From Pandoraea oxalativorans (GTDB lineage Bacteria > Pseudomonadota > Gammaproteobacteria > Burkholderiales > Burkholderiaceae), in assembly GCF_000972785.3 (NCBI RefSeq), contig NZ_CP011253.3, forward strand, positions 1,178,001-1,242,000: a stretch of DNA of 64,000 nt, read 5' to 3'. Shown here piece after piece: positions 25,977 through 35,622 of this stretch. The position numbers and the translations under genes were made by a program. Within the stretch, counting starts at the first letter, position 1; every line of letters starts with the position of its first letter. The notes below the pieces were generated by a model. The model had not been told where the DNA came from. It ran no database searches and saw only the letters and a list, made by a program, of their open reading frames with translations.

Positions 25977-27179
25977 TCAGCCTGCGGAAAAGACCTTGCC
26001 GATCCGGTCCATCGCTTCGTGCAACTGTTCGAGCGACGTGGCGTACGACAAACGGATGTACTGACGCGGCTCGGCGAACCCGAAGTCGAGGCCGGGCACC
26101 AGTACGACGTCGGCCTGTTGGAGCAGCGCTTGCGTGAGACGGTCGCTATCGGCAGCGTCCGCATGCGGGACACCGGTGCAGTCGGCGTAGACGTAGAACG
26201 CGCCGTCCGGCATCACCGGCACCTTGAAGCCCAGACGCTCCAACGCGGGCACGACGTAATCGCGACGTTGGCGGAACGCTTCCTTGCGGGTTTCGTAAAT
26301 CGCCAGCGTTTCGGGGAGGAAACATGCCGTCGCTGCGTGCTGCGCCACCGCCGACGGGCAGATGAACAGATTCTGCGAAAGCTTCTCGAACGTCGGCACC
26401 AGCGACGGCGGCACCACCAGCCAGCCCAGGCGCCAGCCCGTCATGTTGAAGTACTTCGAGAAGCTGCTCACGACCAGCACGTCATCGCCGAAGCTCAGCG
26501 CGGTCGTCGGCTTGCCGTCATACGACAGCCCCTGATAGATCTCGTCCACGAGCGTGAAGCCGCCACGCGCGCGCACCGTCTTCACGATGCGTGCAAGTTC
26601 GTCGGTCTCGATGGAAGTGCCCGTCGGATTCGACGGCGACGCCAGCAGCACGCCCTTCGTCTTCGGCCCCCAATGGGATTCGATGCGCTCGGCCGTAAGC
26701 TGGAAGCGCTCCGCCGGACCCGACGGAATCAGCACCGGCTTGCCGTCGAACGTCGACACGAAGTGACGGTTGCACGGATAGCAGGGATCCGGCATTAGCA
26801 CTTCGTCGCCCACACCCACGAGCGCTGCACAGGCCAGCACGAGCGCAGCCGATGCTCCGGCCGTCACAACGATGCGCGACGGATCGACGTCCACCCCGTA
26901 AAAACTACGGTAGTAGCCGGAGATGGCTTCGCGCAGCGCGGGAACGCCCATCGCGCTGGTGTATTGCGTCCGGCCGTCGCGCATGGCTTTTGCCGCAGCT
27001 TCGATGACCGCTTCGGGGGCCGTGAAATCCGGCTCCCCGATCCCCATGTGGATCACACGGTGCCCCGCCTTCTCGCGCAACGCGGCCTGCTTGGCCAACT
27101 CCATCACGTGAAAAGGGGCGATGTCGTCGACACGTTGCGCCAGTGTCAGCGCGGAGGCGAGGTTGGGCATGCGGTCCAT
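25977..27179 (-). CDS. PLP-dependent class I/II aminotransferase
   Basis: A 400-residue fold-type I aminotransferase (AspC/AlaT-like). The PLP lysine is Lys242 in SSFSKYFNMTGWRLGWLV, with Asp212 (LVDEIYQG) and the substrate-carboxylate Arg near the C-terminus (QYIRLSYA). The N-terminal motif HMGIGEPDFTAP is typical of the aspartate/alanine/valine-pyruvate group. The start may be ATG 27179 or the second Met at 27170. It is the last gene of the ribB-ribH-nusB unit, 39 bp after nusB. The amino acid specificity cannot be fixed from sequence. Confidence 0.9.
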   Translation of the reverse strand: MDRMPNLASALTLAQRVDDIAPFHVMELAKQAALREKAGHRVIHMGIGEPDFTAPEAVIEAAAKAMRDGRTQYTSAMGVPALREAISGYYRSFYGVDVDPSRIVVTAGASAALVLACAALVGVGDEVLMPDPCYPCNRHFVSTFDGKPVLIPSGPAERFQLTAERIESHWGPKTKGVLLASPSNPTGTSIETDELARIVKTVRARGGFTLVDEIYQGLSYDGKPTTALSFGDDVLVVSSFSKYFNMTGWRLGWLVVPPSLVPTFEKLSQNLFICPSAVAQHAATACFLPETLAIYETRKEAFRQRRDYVVPALERLGFKVPVMPDGAFYVYADCTGVPHADAADSDRLTQALLQQADVVLVPGLDFGFAEPRQYIRLSYATSLEQLHEAMDRIGKVFSAG

Positions 27180-27218
27180 AGCGGGGGGAGGACGGGGGGG
27201 CTTAAGTACGTTGGAACG

Positions 27219-27680
27219 TCAGGCGCTCTTGCCGCGACCGCCGTTGCCGCCATTGCGGTTGGCTGCGACTTCCGCCGGGCGAACCTCGGCGGCGAACTTG
27301 TCGAGCACGCCGTTCACGAAACGGTGACCGTCCGGTCCGCCGAACGTCTTCACGACCTCGACCGCTTCGTTGATCACCACACGGTACGGCACGTCCTGAA
27401 GATGAATCAGTTCGTAAGCCCCCGCGATGAGCGCGGCATGTTCGATCGGCGACAGTTGTGCTGCCGGTCGGTCCAGATGCGGCTGGAGTTGCGCCGACAG
27501 GGCGTCGGCCTCGCGGATGCTGCCGTACAGGACAGCTTCCAGCAGGGCCTGATCCGCCTTGTCGTAGCCAGGGGTGGAGCGCAGGTGAGCATCGATCTCA
27601 CTCGCGTGGCCGCGCGAAATCAGCCATTGATACACTCCTTGCAGCGCAAATTCGCGCGCGCGGCGCCGTGCACTCTTCAT
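27219..27680 (-). CDS. nusB: Transcription antitermination factor NusB
   Basis: A 153-residue RNA-binding protein that joins NusE/S10 on boxA to promote rRNA antitermination. The N-terminus [20 protein letters not shown] and the core [34 protein letters not shown] and [11 protein letters not shown] are diagnostic. The C-terminal 20 residues are a Gly/Asn-rich tail. The start codon overlaps the ribH stop by one base (TAATG), so it is translationally coupled. ribH-nusB adjacency is widely conserved. Confidence 0.95.
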   Translation of the reverse strand: MKSARRRAREFALQGVYQWLISRGHASEIDAHLRSTPGYDKADQALLEAVLYGSIREADALSAQLQPHLDRPAAQLSPIEHAALIAGAYELIHLQDVPYRVVINEAVEVVKTFGGPDGHRFVNGVLDKFAAEVRPAEVAANRNGGNGGRGKSA

Positions 27681-28195
27681 TACCGATCTTCCTCTTCTTC
27701 GTCTTCGTCTTCGTCCTCTGCATCGTCGCCACTCAACATGTCGATGGCTTCGAGCAGATTGGCCATTTCCACCGCCACGCGAGCCGCATCGCGGCCCTTC
27801 TCGGCGGCGCGCACTTCGGCCTGTTCGTCGTTTTCGGTCGTCAGCACCGCATTGGCGACGGGAATGCCGAAATCGAGACCGATGCGCGTAATACCGGCGC
27901 CGCTTTCGTTCGACACCAGTTCAAAGTGATACGTCTCGCCGCGGATCACCGCGCCGAGCGCGATGAGTGCGTCGAACTGGCCGCTTTCGGCCATCTTCTG
28001 CAATGCCAGCGGAATTTCCAGCGCGCCGGGCACCGTGACGAGCAGCACGTCTTCGCCATCAACGCCCAGGCGGTCGAGTTCGGCTACGGCCGCAGCGCGC
28101 AGTGCCGTGCAGACCGCGTCATTGAATCGTGCTTGCACGATGCCCACGCGCAGGCCTTCACCGTCGAGTTCCGGCTGGTATTGTCCGATTTCCAT
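27680..28195 (-). CDS. ribH: 6,7-dimethyl-8-ribityllumazine synthase RibH (internal start)
   Basis: A complete 171-residue lumazine synthase, the penultimate riboflavin enzyme, which condenses the RibB product with the pyrimidine intermediate made via RibD. It starts at ATG 28195-28193 ([20 protein letters not shown]) with GAGGAAG eight bases upstream. Motifs [14 protein letters not shown] (substrate loop), [12 protein letters not shown] with the catalytic His, and [14 protein letters not shown] are intact. The last 15 residues are almost entirely Asp/Glu, as in other Burkholderiales. Independent initiation seems likely even though the upstream ribB frame runs straight in. Confidence 0.93.
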   Translation of the reverse strand: MEIGQYQPELDGEGLRVGIVQARFNDAVCTALRAAAVAELDRLGVDGEDVLLVTVPGALEIPLALQKMAESGQFDALIALGAVIRGETYHFELVSNESGAGITRIGLDFGIPVANAVLTTENDEQAEVRAAEKGRDAARVAVEMANLLEAIDMLSGDDAEDEDEDEEEEDR

Positions 28196-29440
28196 AATGG
28201 GCTTCCTCAAAAAAGTACCGTCCAGGCGGTGCGGCCAAGATTGTGCCGGCATGCCCGAGACAGGCAATGCTCGGCAAGATGACGCCCCGCCGAAGACGGG
28301 ACGCCGATACAAGGTAACCCAGGCAGTCGCGGCGCCGGGCATCGGTTGGAAACCGGTGACCTCAAGGCCATAGCCTGCCATGTTGGGAATCTTGCGCGGG
28401 CTCGACAGGACTCGCATTTTACCGACACCCAGCTCACGCAGGATCTGTGCACCGACGCCATGCGTACGGAAGTCCACCGGGCGGCGCTTGGCGCGTGCGG
28501 CCTTCTCGGTTTCGTCGAGGGCTTCGAACTGGTTAAAGAGATGCTCGGGCGTCTCGACGCAGTTCAGCAGCACGACCACGCCTTTGCCCTCTTCGGCAAT
28601 GGCCTTCATCGCACCGGCCAGCGTCCACGAGTGGGTCGACACGCCGGTCTCCAGCAGGTCCATTACCGACAGCGGCTCGTGCACGCGCACCAGCGTCTCT
28701 TCGTCGGGCGCAGGCACGCCGCGCACGAGTGCCAGATGCGGATTGCCGCTCGGCTTGTCCCGATAGAGCGTGGCCTGGAAGGGGCCCCATGCCGTTTGCA
28801 TCTCACGCGACGAGACCGTCTCGATCATCGATTCGGTGCGGCTGCGATAGTGGATGAGATCGACGATGGTGCCGATCTTGATGTTGTGCTGCTCGGCGAA
28901 CTCCAGCAACTGAGGCAGACGCGCCATCGTGCCGTCGTCGTTCATGATTTCGCAGATGACGGCCGCGGGCGTGAGACCGGCCATTGCCGTCAGGTCGCAT
29001 CCGGCTTCGGTGTGACCGGCGCGCACCAGCACGCCGCCAGGCTGCGCCATGATCGGGAACACGTGACCCGGCTGGACGATGTCTTCGGGACGCGCATCAC
29101 GCGAAATCGCCGTCTGCACCGTATGGGCGCGGTCGGCGGCGGAAATGCCCGTGGTCACGCCTTCGGCGGCTTCGATCGACAGCGTGAACGCCGTGCCGTA
29201 TTGCGTGCCGTTGCGATACGTCATCAGCGGCAAGTTGAGCTGCTTGCAGCGCGCTTGCGTGAGCGTGAGGCAAATCAGGCCACGACCGTACTTCGCCATG
29301 AAGTTGATGGCTTCGGGCGTTGCGAATTCGGCTGCCATGACCAGGTCGCCTTCGTTTTCACGATCTTCCTCGTCAACGAGGACAACCATGCGGCCGGCCT
29401 TGAGCTCGGCAATGATTTCTTCTGTAGTGGCCAACGGCAT
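27680..29440 (-). CDS. ribB: RibB (RibBX-type) fused in frame to RibH
   Basis: This is one uninterrupted 586-codon frame. Residues 1-210 are 3,4-dihydroxy-2-butanone-4-phosphate synthase ([31 protein letters not shown]). Residues 215-364 look like a GTP cyclohydrolase II domain but lack its zinc cysteines: where RibA has CLTGD and RCDC, this reads PLSVMDL and THSW. That matches the RibBX variant known from proteobacteria. Residues 365-415 are a low-similarity linker (contains [14 protein letters not shown]). From residue 416 a complete lumazine synthase follows. No stop codon separates the two parts, so ribosomes should make a fusion unless the sequence has an error. ribH also has its own ribosome-binding site. 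Confidence 0.85.
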   Translation of the reverse strand: MPLATTEEIIAELKAGRMVVLVDEEDRENEGDLVMAAEFATPEAINFMAKYGRGLICLTLTQARCKQLNLPLMTYRNGTQYGTAFTLSIEAAEGVTTGISAADRAHTVQTAISRDARPEDIVQPGHVFPIMAQPGGVLVRAGHTEAGCDLTAMAGLTPAAVICEIMNDDGTMARLPQLLEFAEQHNIKIGTIVDLIHYRSRTESMIETVSSREMQTAWGPFQATLYRDKPSGNPHLALVRGVPAPDEETLVRVHEPLSVMDLLETGVSTHSWTLAGAMKAIAEEGKGVVVLLNCVETPEHLFNQFEALDETEKAARAKRRPVDFRTHGVGAQILRELGVGKMRVLSSPRKIPNMAGYGLEVTGFQPMPGAATAWVTLYRRPVFGGASSCRALPVSGMPAQSWPHRLDGTFLRKPIMEIGQYQPELDGEGLRVGIVQARFNDAVCTALRAAAVAELDRLGVDGEDVLLVTVPGALEIPLALQKMAESGQFDALIALGAVIRGETYHFELVSNESGAGITRIGLDFGIPVANAVLTTENDEQAEVRAAEKGRDAARVAVEMANLLEAIDMLSGDDAEDEDEDEEEEDR

Positions 29441-29549
29441 AGCGGCAACGCGGGGCTCAATTTGGAAAGGCTCTATTCTACGCCAAGCCGGTGCACGGCT
29501 GCGTCCGATCTAGCGCATCGGACAAAGGAAAAGCGTCAATACAAAGGTC

Positions 29550-29583
29550 TTGACCTAAGTAATCGCGGTGACTATAGTTAGGT
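29550..29583 (+). promoter_or_regulatory. Promoter with inverted-repeat operator for the arsR-type gene
   Basis: TTGACC (29550-29555), a 17-bp spacer and TATAGT (29573-29578) form a promoter. ACCTAA (29553-29558) and TTAGGT (29578-29583) are perfect inverted repeats touching both boxes, fitting autorepression by the ArsR-type product. Predicted +1 is about 29585, one base before the ATG at 29586, so the mRNA may be leaderless. Confidence 0.65.
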
Positions 29584-29585
29584 GC

Positions 29586-29918
29586 ATGGCTAACCAATCC
29601 ATCCCTCTCGACCGAATCTTTCAGGCGTTATCCGATCCCACACGCCGTGCGGTCGTCGAGCGCCTGACGTTGGGTCCGGCGTCGGTGAGTGAGCTGGCGC
29701 GTCCGTTTTCGATGGCGCTGCCGTCCTTCTCGCAGCATCTGAGCGTGCTCGAGGACAGCGGGTTGGTCGTCTCGCGCAAGGCCGGACGCGTGCGGACCTA
29801 CGCGCTGGAGACCGAAACGCTGGCGGGCGCACAGGATTGGCTCCAGTTGCAGCGCGACAAGTGGACGCGCCGCCTCGGCCAACTCGACAACTATCTGTCG
29901 CAGATGAAGGAGACGTGA
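29586..29918 (+). CDS. ArsR-family winged-helix transcriptional regulator
   Basis: A 110-residue regulator. ATG 29586 ([20 protein letters not shown]) was chosen because the upstream in-frame GTG at 29568 lies inside the promoter. The wHTH reads [20 protein letters not shown] then [10 protein letters not shown]. It lacks the CxC metal motif, so it belongs to the metal-independent branch that is typically paired with an AHSA1/SRPBCC gene. That gene follows after a 2-bp gap (TGA-AG-ATG), so the two are one unit, probably autoregulated. Confidence 0.92.
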   Translation: MANQSIPLDRIFQALSDPTRRAVVERLTLGPASVSELARPFSMALPSFSQHLSVLEDSGLVVSRKAGRVRTYALETETLAGAQDWLQLQRDKWTRRLGQLDNYLSQMKET

Positions 29919-29920
29919 AG

Positions 29921-30418
29921 ATGAGCCAACCCAACCTGTTCTCGGTAGACCCGAAGCTGGACCTGGTGCTGGAGCGCTATGTCGACGTGCCGTGCGAGCG
30001 CGTCTGGGCGGCGTGGACGCAGCCGGAGCATCTCAAGAAGTGGTTCACGCCTGCGCCCTGGCAAACGGTCGAGTGCGAAATCGATCTGCGTCCGGGTGGC
30101 TTGTTTCACACCGTCATGCGTTCGCCGGAAGGGCAGCAGTTTCCGAACGTCGGCTGCTATCTGGAAGTGGTCGAGAACTCGCGACTCGTGTGGACGAACG
30201 CCGTGCTGCCCGGTTTCCGTCCCGCGCCCGCGCCGGTGGCCGAACATGGCGGCTTTCAGTTCACCGCAGCCGTGCTGATGGAGACGCAAGGCAAGGGCAC
30301 GCGCTACACGGCCATTGCCATTCACGGCAACGAAGCCACGCGTGCGCAGCACGAGGCCATGGGCTTCCACGACGGCTGGGGCAAGGCGCTGGATCAACTG
30401 GTCGATCTGATGAAGTGA
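29921..30418 (+). CDS. SRPBCC/AHSA1 (START-like) domain protein
   Basis: A 165-residue protein of the Aha1/YndB ligand-binding fold. ATG 29921 has AAGGAGA upstream, within the end of the arsR-type gene. Family marks are [41 protein letters not shown] and the C-terminal [12 protein letters not shown]. These proteins bind hydrophobic ligands in a central cavity; no enzymatic residues are evident. The ArsR-AHSA1 pairing is widespread, with no agreed function. A terminator follows 33 bp after the stop and was later entered by an insertion sequence. Confidence 0.92.
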   Translation: MSQPNLFSVDPKLDLVLERYVDVPCERVWAAWTQPEHLKKWFTPAPWQTVECEIDLRPGGLFHTVMRSPEGQQFPNVGCYLEVVENSRLVWTNAVLPGFRPAPAPVAEHGGFQFTAAVLMETQGKGTRYTAIAIHGNEATRAQHEAMGFHDGWGKALDQLVDLMK

Positions 30419-30451
30419 CCCGGCTGAAGTCACCGACCGCAAACGTATGAA

Positions 30452-30489
30452 AAAAGGGGATGTGCCCGAGAGCACATCCCCTTTTCTTT
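30452..30489 (+). terminator. Rho-independent terminator interrupted by the IS insertion
   Basis: AAAAGGGGATGTGC (30452-30465) pairs perfectly with GCACATCCCCTTTT (30472-30485) around CCGAGA. The T-tract TTTTCTTT (30482-30489) is also the left target duplication of the adjoining ISL3 element, so the IS went into the tail of this terminator. Confidence 0.9.
30482..30489. repeat. 8-bp target-site duplication, left copy
   Basis: TTTTCTTT directly abuts the left inverted repeat of the IS and is identical to 31797-31804 on the right. An 8-bp duplication is characteristic of ISL3-family elements. Confidence 0.92.
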
Positions 30490-31796
30490 GGTTCATCGCG
30501 CAATAGCGTGGAGGGATTTGACAAGTTTTCGTACTCTTGATGGCAGGAATTTGCCATCAGGAGTGCGTGGAGATGCTGGATCGCAAGCTGCTGGAGTCGC
30601 TGGGAGGCTGGCAGGGCTATGCCGTCGAACGCGTGGAGTGGCCCGAGGGCACAGGGCGCACGCTGTCGATCTATTTGAAGCCAACCGCCAAGGTGATGCT
30701 GTGCGAGCAGTGCGGCGCACGATGTCGCCAGGTCCATGAGACCACGGTGCGCCGGGTGCGAGATCTGCCGTTATTTGAGTACCGGGTTGTTCTTCATGTT
30801 CCACGCCGGCGCTTGTTGTGTGAGCAATGCGGTGGCCCGCGCCTGGAGCGGCTTACTTGGCTGGGTCGCTACCAGCGGGTGACGGATCGGCTTGCGGCGG
30901 CCTGCAGCCAATTGCTGCAATCGAGCAACGTGCAGGCGGTGGCGAGGTTCTTCGAGCTGGGTTGGCATACCGTCAAGACGCTGGACAAGGCCCGGCTCCG
31001 AGCGTCAGTGCGCGAACCGGATTGGTCCAGGATCGAGTATTTAGCGATGGACGAGTTCGCCCTGCATAAAGGGCATCGGTACGCGACGGTAGTCGTCGAT
31101 CCGATCAGCAGGCAGGTGCTGTGGATCGGCCCAGGACGCTCACGCGAGACGGCTCGGGCGTTCTTCGAGCAATTGCCGCGTGGGGTCGCCCAACGCATCA
31201 AGGCCGTAGCCATCGACATGACTACGGCCTACGAGTTAGAAATCCAGGCCCACTGCCCACGGGCGGAGATCGTCTATGACTTGTTCCATGTCGTGGCCAA
31301 GTACGGACGAGAGGTCATTGATCGGGTGCGCGTGGATCAGGCCAACCAACTGCGCCAGGACCGTCCCGCGCGCCGGGTCATCAAATCGAGCCGCTGGCTG
31401 TTATTGCGCAACCGCGACAAGCTAGACCGGCAGCAGGCCGTCCGGCTCGACGAATTGCTGCAAGCCAACCAGCCGCTGCTGACGGTCTATGTCCTGAGGG
31501 ACGAACTCAAGCGGCTCTGGTTCTACCGAAGACCTGCCTGGGCAAAACAAGCCTGGCACCACTGGTGCGAGCAGGCCGAGCAAAGCGGAATAGCCCCCTT
31601 GAACACCTTCGCTCAGCGTCTGAAAGGCTATCTGCATGGCATCCTGGCCAGATGCCGACATCGTCTAAACACCAGCATCGTTGAGGGCATTAACAACACT
31701 ATCAAGGTCATTAAGCGGCGCGCCTACGGCTACCGAGACCAGGAATACTTCTTCCTCAAAATCCGCGCCGCCTTCCCCGGTAATGCTCAATGAACC
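30490..31796 (+). mobile_element. Complete ISL3-family insertion sequence, 1307 bp
   Basis: The ends are GGTTCATCGCGCAATAGCG (30490 inward) and its imperfect inverse at 31796 inward (GGTTCATTGAGCATTACCG). About 16 of the first 22 positions match, including the outer seven. 8-bp direct repeats flank the element. One transposase gene fills it and its stop codon lies in the right inverted repeat. Intact ends, intact gene and identical duplications point to a recent, probably still active insertion. Confidence 0.95.
30573..31793 (+). CDS. ISL3-family transposase
   Basis: A DDE transposase of 406 residues. ATG 30573 (MLDRKLLESLGGWQGYAV) has AGGAG at 30559-30563; an earlier in-frame codon at 30537 would give 418. 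The N-terminal zinc-binding region has two Cys pairs (CEQCGARC, CEQCGGPR). The HTH follows and the catalytic core begins with Asp in YLAMDEFALHKGHRY. The second Asp is in VAIDMTTAYE, and the Glu is in SIVEGINNTIKVIKRRAYGY. The sequence is uninterrupted. It is the only gene of the element. Confidence 0.95.
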   Translation: MLDRKLLESLGGWQGYAVERVEWPEGTGRTLSIYLKPTAKVMLCEQCGARCRQVHETTVRRVRDLPLFEYRVVLHVPRRRLLCEQCGGPRLERLTWLGRYQRVTDRLAAACSQLLQSSNVQAVARFFELGWHTVKTLDKARLRASVREPDWSRIEYLAMDEFALHKGHRYATVVVDPISRQVLWIGPGRSRETARAFFEQLPRGVAQRIKAVAIDMTTAYELEIQAHCPRAEIVYDLFHVVAKYGREVIDRVRVDQANQLRQDRPARRVIKSSRWLLLRNRDKLDRQQAVRLDELLQANQPLLTVYVLRDELKRLWFYRRPAWAKQAWHHWCEQAEQSGIAPLNTFAQRLKGYLHGILARCRHRLNTSIVEGINNTIKVIKRRAYGYRDQEYFFLKIRAAFPGNAQ

Positions 31797-31804
31797 TTTT
31801 CTTT
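31797..31804. repeat. 8-bp target-site duplication, right copy
   Basis: TTTTCTTT, identical to 30482-30489, immediately outside the right inverted repeat. Confidence 0.92.
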
Positions 31805-31846
31805 GCCCGTCACGCATGCCTGAGCGATGGCCGCGAGACCGAAGAC

Positions 31847-32548
31847 TCAAGCGCCCAGATAAGCGCGCTTGATGTCGTCGTTGGCGAGCAGGTTGTCGGC
31901 CGAATCGGCCAGCACGACGCGCCCGGTTTCGAGCACGTAACCACGGTCGGCCACATGCAGCGCCTTGTTCGCGTTTTGCTCCACCAGAAACACGGTCACG
32001 CCTTCTTCGCGAATCGCGCGAATGATGTCGAAGATCTGCGCGATCACGAGCGGTGCGAGGCCGAGCGTCGGTTCATCGAGCAACAACAGACGCGGACGGC
32101 TCATCAACGCGCGCCCGATGGCGAGCATCTGCTGTTCGCCGCCGGACATCGTGCCTGCGCGCTGTTTGCCACGCTGTGCGAGCCGGGGGAACAGCTTGAA
32201 GACGTGATCCATGCCGGCATCGATGTCGTCTTTGGATGCGAAGAAGCCGCCCATCTTCAGGTTCTCGATGACCGTCAGGCTCGGAAACACGCGACGGCCT
32301 TCGGGCGAAATCGCCATGCCCATGCGCATGATTTCGTGCGTCGGACGGCTGGTGATGTCGTTGCCCTCGAACATCACGCGACCGCTCGATGCACGGGGCG
32401 TGCCGCACACCGTCATCATCAGCGTGGTCTTGCCTGCGCCGTTGCTGCCGATGAGCGTGACAATCTCGCCCTTGTTCACTTCGATGGACACGCCTGCAAG
32501 CGCCTCGACGGCCCCGTAGTGGGTGTGGATCTGTTCCAGCTTGAGCAT
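31847..32548 (-). CDS. livF: Branched-chain amino acid ABC transporter ATPase LivF
   Basis: A 233-residue cytoplasmic ATPase, the usual LivF length. Walker A is GSNGAGKTT, the signature MSGGEQQMLAIGRALM, Walker B LLLLDEPTLGLAP, and the switch region VFLVEQNANKAL (Q-loop and H-loop variants typical of LivF). It is the last gene of livKHMGF. Its ATG overlaps the livG stop by one base (TAATG). It now ends only 43 bp from the IS on the downstream side. Confidence 0.95.
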   Translation of the reverse strand: MLKLEQIHTHYGAVEALAGVSIEVNKGEIVTLIGSNGAGKTTLMMTVCGTPRASSGRVMFEGNDITSRPTHEIMRMGMAISPEGRRVFPSLTVIENLKMGGFFASKDDIDAGMDHVFKLFPRLAQRGKQRAGTMSGGEQQMLAIGRALMSRPRLLLLDEPTLGLAPLVIAQIFDIIRAIREEGVTVFLVEQNANKALHVADRGYVLETGRVVLADSADNLLANDDIKRAYLGA

Positions 32549-33315
32549 TATTCCTCCCCGAGGTAGGCCTTGATGACGCGCGGATCGTTGCGCACCTCGT
32601 CGGGCTTGCCGGTCATGATCGGCTTGCCGTGTTCCATCACGAGAATCCGGTCGGAGACGCCCATCACGAGACTCATGTCGTGCTCGATGAGCAGTACCGA
32701 AATACCGAACTCGTTACGCAGGTTGTCCACAAGTTGCTGCAGCTCGACCTTCTCCTGCGGGTTTAGACCGGCCGCCGGTTCGTCGAGCATCAGCAGACGC
32801 GGCTCGGTGATCATGCATCGCGCGATCTCGAGGCGGCGCTGGTGGCCGTACGACAACGTACCGGCTTCGCGGTTGGCGACCGGCGTGAGGCCCAGACGAT
32901 CGAGCCACATTTTCGCGCGCTCGAGCGCCGTGCGCTCCGAGCGACGGAACGCGCCCGTCGAGAGCAGCCCTTGCAGAAAGCCGGTGTGCACCGTCATGTG
33001 CTGCGCGACGAGCAGGTTCTCTACCACCGTCAACTGACGGAATAGTCGGATGTTCTGGAACGTGCGCACCAGACCGCGACGCGCCACCATATGGCTCGGC
33101 AAGCCGGTGATGTCGTCGCCGTCGAGCACGATCGATCCACCCGTGGGGCGGTAGAAGCCCCCCACGCAGTTGAAGACGGTCGTCTTGCCAGCGCCGTTCG
33201 GACCGATGATCGCGAAGACTTCGTTCTTGCGGACGCCGAATTCGACGCCGTCGACAGCCAGCAGACCGCCGAAGCGCATCTGAAGGCCCGAGAGTTTCAA
33301 CAGTTCTGCACTCAT
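32548..33315 (-). CDS. livG: Branched-chain amino acid ABC transporter ATPase LivG
   Basis: A 255-residue ATPase. The start ATG 33315-33313 ([20 protein letters not shown]) overlaps the livM stop by four bases (ATGA); longer upstream codons run antisense-like through livM and were rejected. Walker A is GPNGAGKTT, the signature [13 protein letters not shown], Walker [14 protein letters not shown] and the H-loop [12 protein letters not shown]. It pairs with LivF beneath the LivHM channel. Confidence 0.95.
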   Translation of the reverse strand: MSAELLKLSGLQMRFGGLLAVDGVEFGVRKNEVFAIIGPNGAGKTTVFNCVGGFYRPTGGSIVLDGDDITGLPSHMVARRGLVRTFQNIRLFRQLTVVENLLVAQHMTVHTGFLQGLLSTGAFRRSERTALERAKMWLDRLGLTPVANREAGTLSYGHQRRLEIARCMITEPRLLMLDEPAAGLNPQEKVELQQLVDNLRNEFGISVLLIEHDMSLVMGVSDRILVMEHGKPIMTGKPDEVRNDPRVIKAYLGEE

Positions 33316-34586
33316 TGCGGCAACTCCACATGCGGGCGGGTGGCGGGCAGCAAACCTTGCGGACGCCACATCATCATCAGCACCATCACCAGACCGAAGA
33401 TCAGCATGCGGTACTCGGCAAAGTCGCGTGCCACTTCCGGCAGAATCGTCAGCAGGATGGCCGCGAGAATCACACCGATCTGCGATCCCATGCCGCCGAG
33501 CACCACTACGGCGAGAATCAGCGCCGACTCGATGAAGGTGAACGACTCCGGCGTGACCAGCCCCTGACGCGCAGCGAAGAACGCCCCGGCCAGACCCGCG
33601 AACGAAGCGCCCAGCGTGAATGCCGAGAGCTTGATGCGCGTGGGGTTCAAACCGAGCGAGCGGCAGGCGATTTCGTCTTCGCGCAGGGCTTCCCACGCGC
33701 GACCGATCGGCATGCGGATCAGGCGGCTCGTGACGAACAGCGTGAAGCCGACCAGCGCGAACGCGAGCAGATACAGCCAGATCACCATATGCGAGCCGCT
33801 GTAGTCGAGACCGATCAGTTCATGAAATGTCTTCGCGCCTTCCACGCTCGACGAGCGCGCCATCTCGAAGCCGAACACGCTGGGCTTGGGAATGCCGGAC
33901 ACGCCGTCGGGACCGCCGGTCAGGCTCGTCAGGTTGTTGAGCAGCAGGCGAATGATTTCGCCGAAGCCCAGCGTCACGATGGCGAGATAGTCACCGCGCA
34001 GGCGCAGCACCGGGAAGCCCAGCAGGAAGCCGAACGTCGCCGACATCAGCGCGGCGAGCGGCAGGCATTCCCAGAAGGTCAGGCCGAAGTACTGATTGAG
34101 CAGCGCGTACGTGTACCCGCCGACGGCGTAGAAGCCGACGTAGCCCAGATCGAGCAGACCGGCGAAGCCCACGACGATGTTCAGGCCGAGACCCAGCACG
34201 CAGTAGATGAGCGCGAGCGTGGCTACGTCCACCGCACCGCGCGAGCCCACGAACGGCCACACGAGACCGACGGCGAGCAGCACCCACATGGCGGTCAGTT
34301 GCTGACGGCGTCCCGTCGTGGGCATCGTCGGCAGCTTCACCGCGCGCTTGCTGCGCAACAGGAACGGCTTGATCAGCTGGAATACGAACACGATGGCGGT
34401 CGCGATCCAGACCGGACGCCAATGCTGTTCGAGCACAACCTTGTAGCCGTCGAGCTTCAGTTGCAGGCCCAGGATCGGGGCCGTGAGGATGATCGTCACG
34501 ATTGCGGCGATGACCGCACCCTTGAGCGTCTCTCCTGCCGGCGCACGGTTGGCGGCGCCGGACTTCATGGTGAGTTGTTGTGTCAT
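33312..34586 (-). CDS. livM: Branched-chain amino acid ABC transporter permease LivM
   Basis: A 424-residue inner-membrane permease. It has an extra N-terminal portion of about 110 residues with two or three hydrophobic segments, as is common in Burkholderiales LivM. The conserved core follows: [71 protein letters not shown] (coupling helix). GAGGTCG lies upstream of the ATG. It sits 8 bp downstream of livH. Confidence 0.95.
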   Translation of the reverse strand: MTQQLTMKSGAANRAPAGETLKGAVIAAIVTIILTAPILGLQLKLDGYKVVLEQHWRPVWIATAIVFVFQLIKPFLLRSKRAVKLPTMPTTGRRQQLTAMWVLLAVGLVWPFVGSRGAVDVATLALIYCVLGLGLNIVVGFAGLLDLGYVGFYAVGGYTYALLNQYFGLTFWECLPLAALMSATFGFLLGFPVLRLRGDYLAIVTLGFGEIIRLLLNNLTSLTGGPDGVSGIPKPSVFGFEMARSSSVEGAKTFHELIGLDYSGSHMVIWLYLLAFALVGFTLFVTSRLIRMPIGRAWEALREDEIACRSLGLNPTRIKLSAFTLGASFAGLAGAFFAARQGLVTPESFTFIESALILAVVVLGGMGSQIGVILAAILLTILPEVARDFAEYRMLIFGLVMVLMMMWRPQGLLPATRPHVELPQ

Positions 34587-34594
34587 GGTCGACC

Positions 34595-35518
<924 letters not shown>

Positions 35519-35559
35519 GCGGGAAGCCTCGCGACTAGCGGGGGCCGAGCGCGAATGCG

Positions 35560-35587
35560 AGCCGCCCGCCGGGGTCGGCGGGCGGCT
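35560..35587 (-). promoter_or_regulatory. 12-bp perfect hairpin between livK and livH
   Basis: AGCCGCCCGCCG (35560-35571) pairs with CGGCGGGCGGCT (35576-35587) around GGGT. No T-run follows on the minus strand. Within a transport operon such a hairpin fits partial termination or protection of the livK 3' end, allowing more binding protein than membrane components. Confidence 0.7.
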
Positions 35588-35622
35588 GGGGGTGATTCGC
35601 TGGCCGGTAAAGCGTCAGGGAA

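Noticed and set aside
28196..28345. Frameshift or pseudogene in ribB causing the ribB-ribH merger
   Set aside because: Both halves are complete and in one frame with no internal stop; loss of a stop by point change or error is possible but a frameshift is not needed.
29441..29585. FMN riboswitch ahead of the ribB-type gene
   Set aside because: The conserved AGGGGCAGGGTGAAATTCCC and ACCGGCGGT elements are absent; only a short leader and the divergent arsR promoter are present.
29568..29918. GTG start six codons upstream for the ArsR-type gene
   Set aside because: It lies between the -35 and -10 boxes of the gene's own promoter, so it would not be in the transcript.
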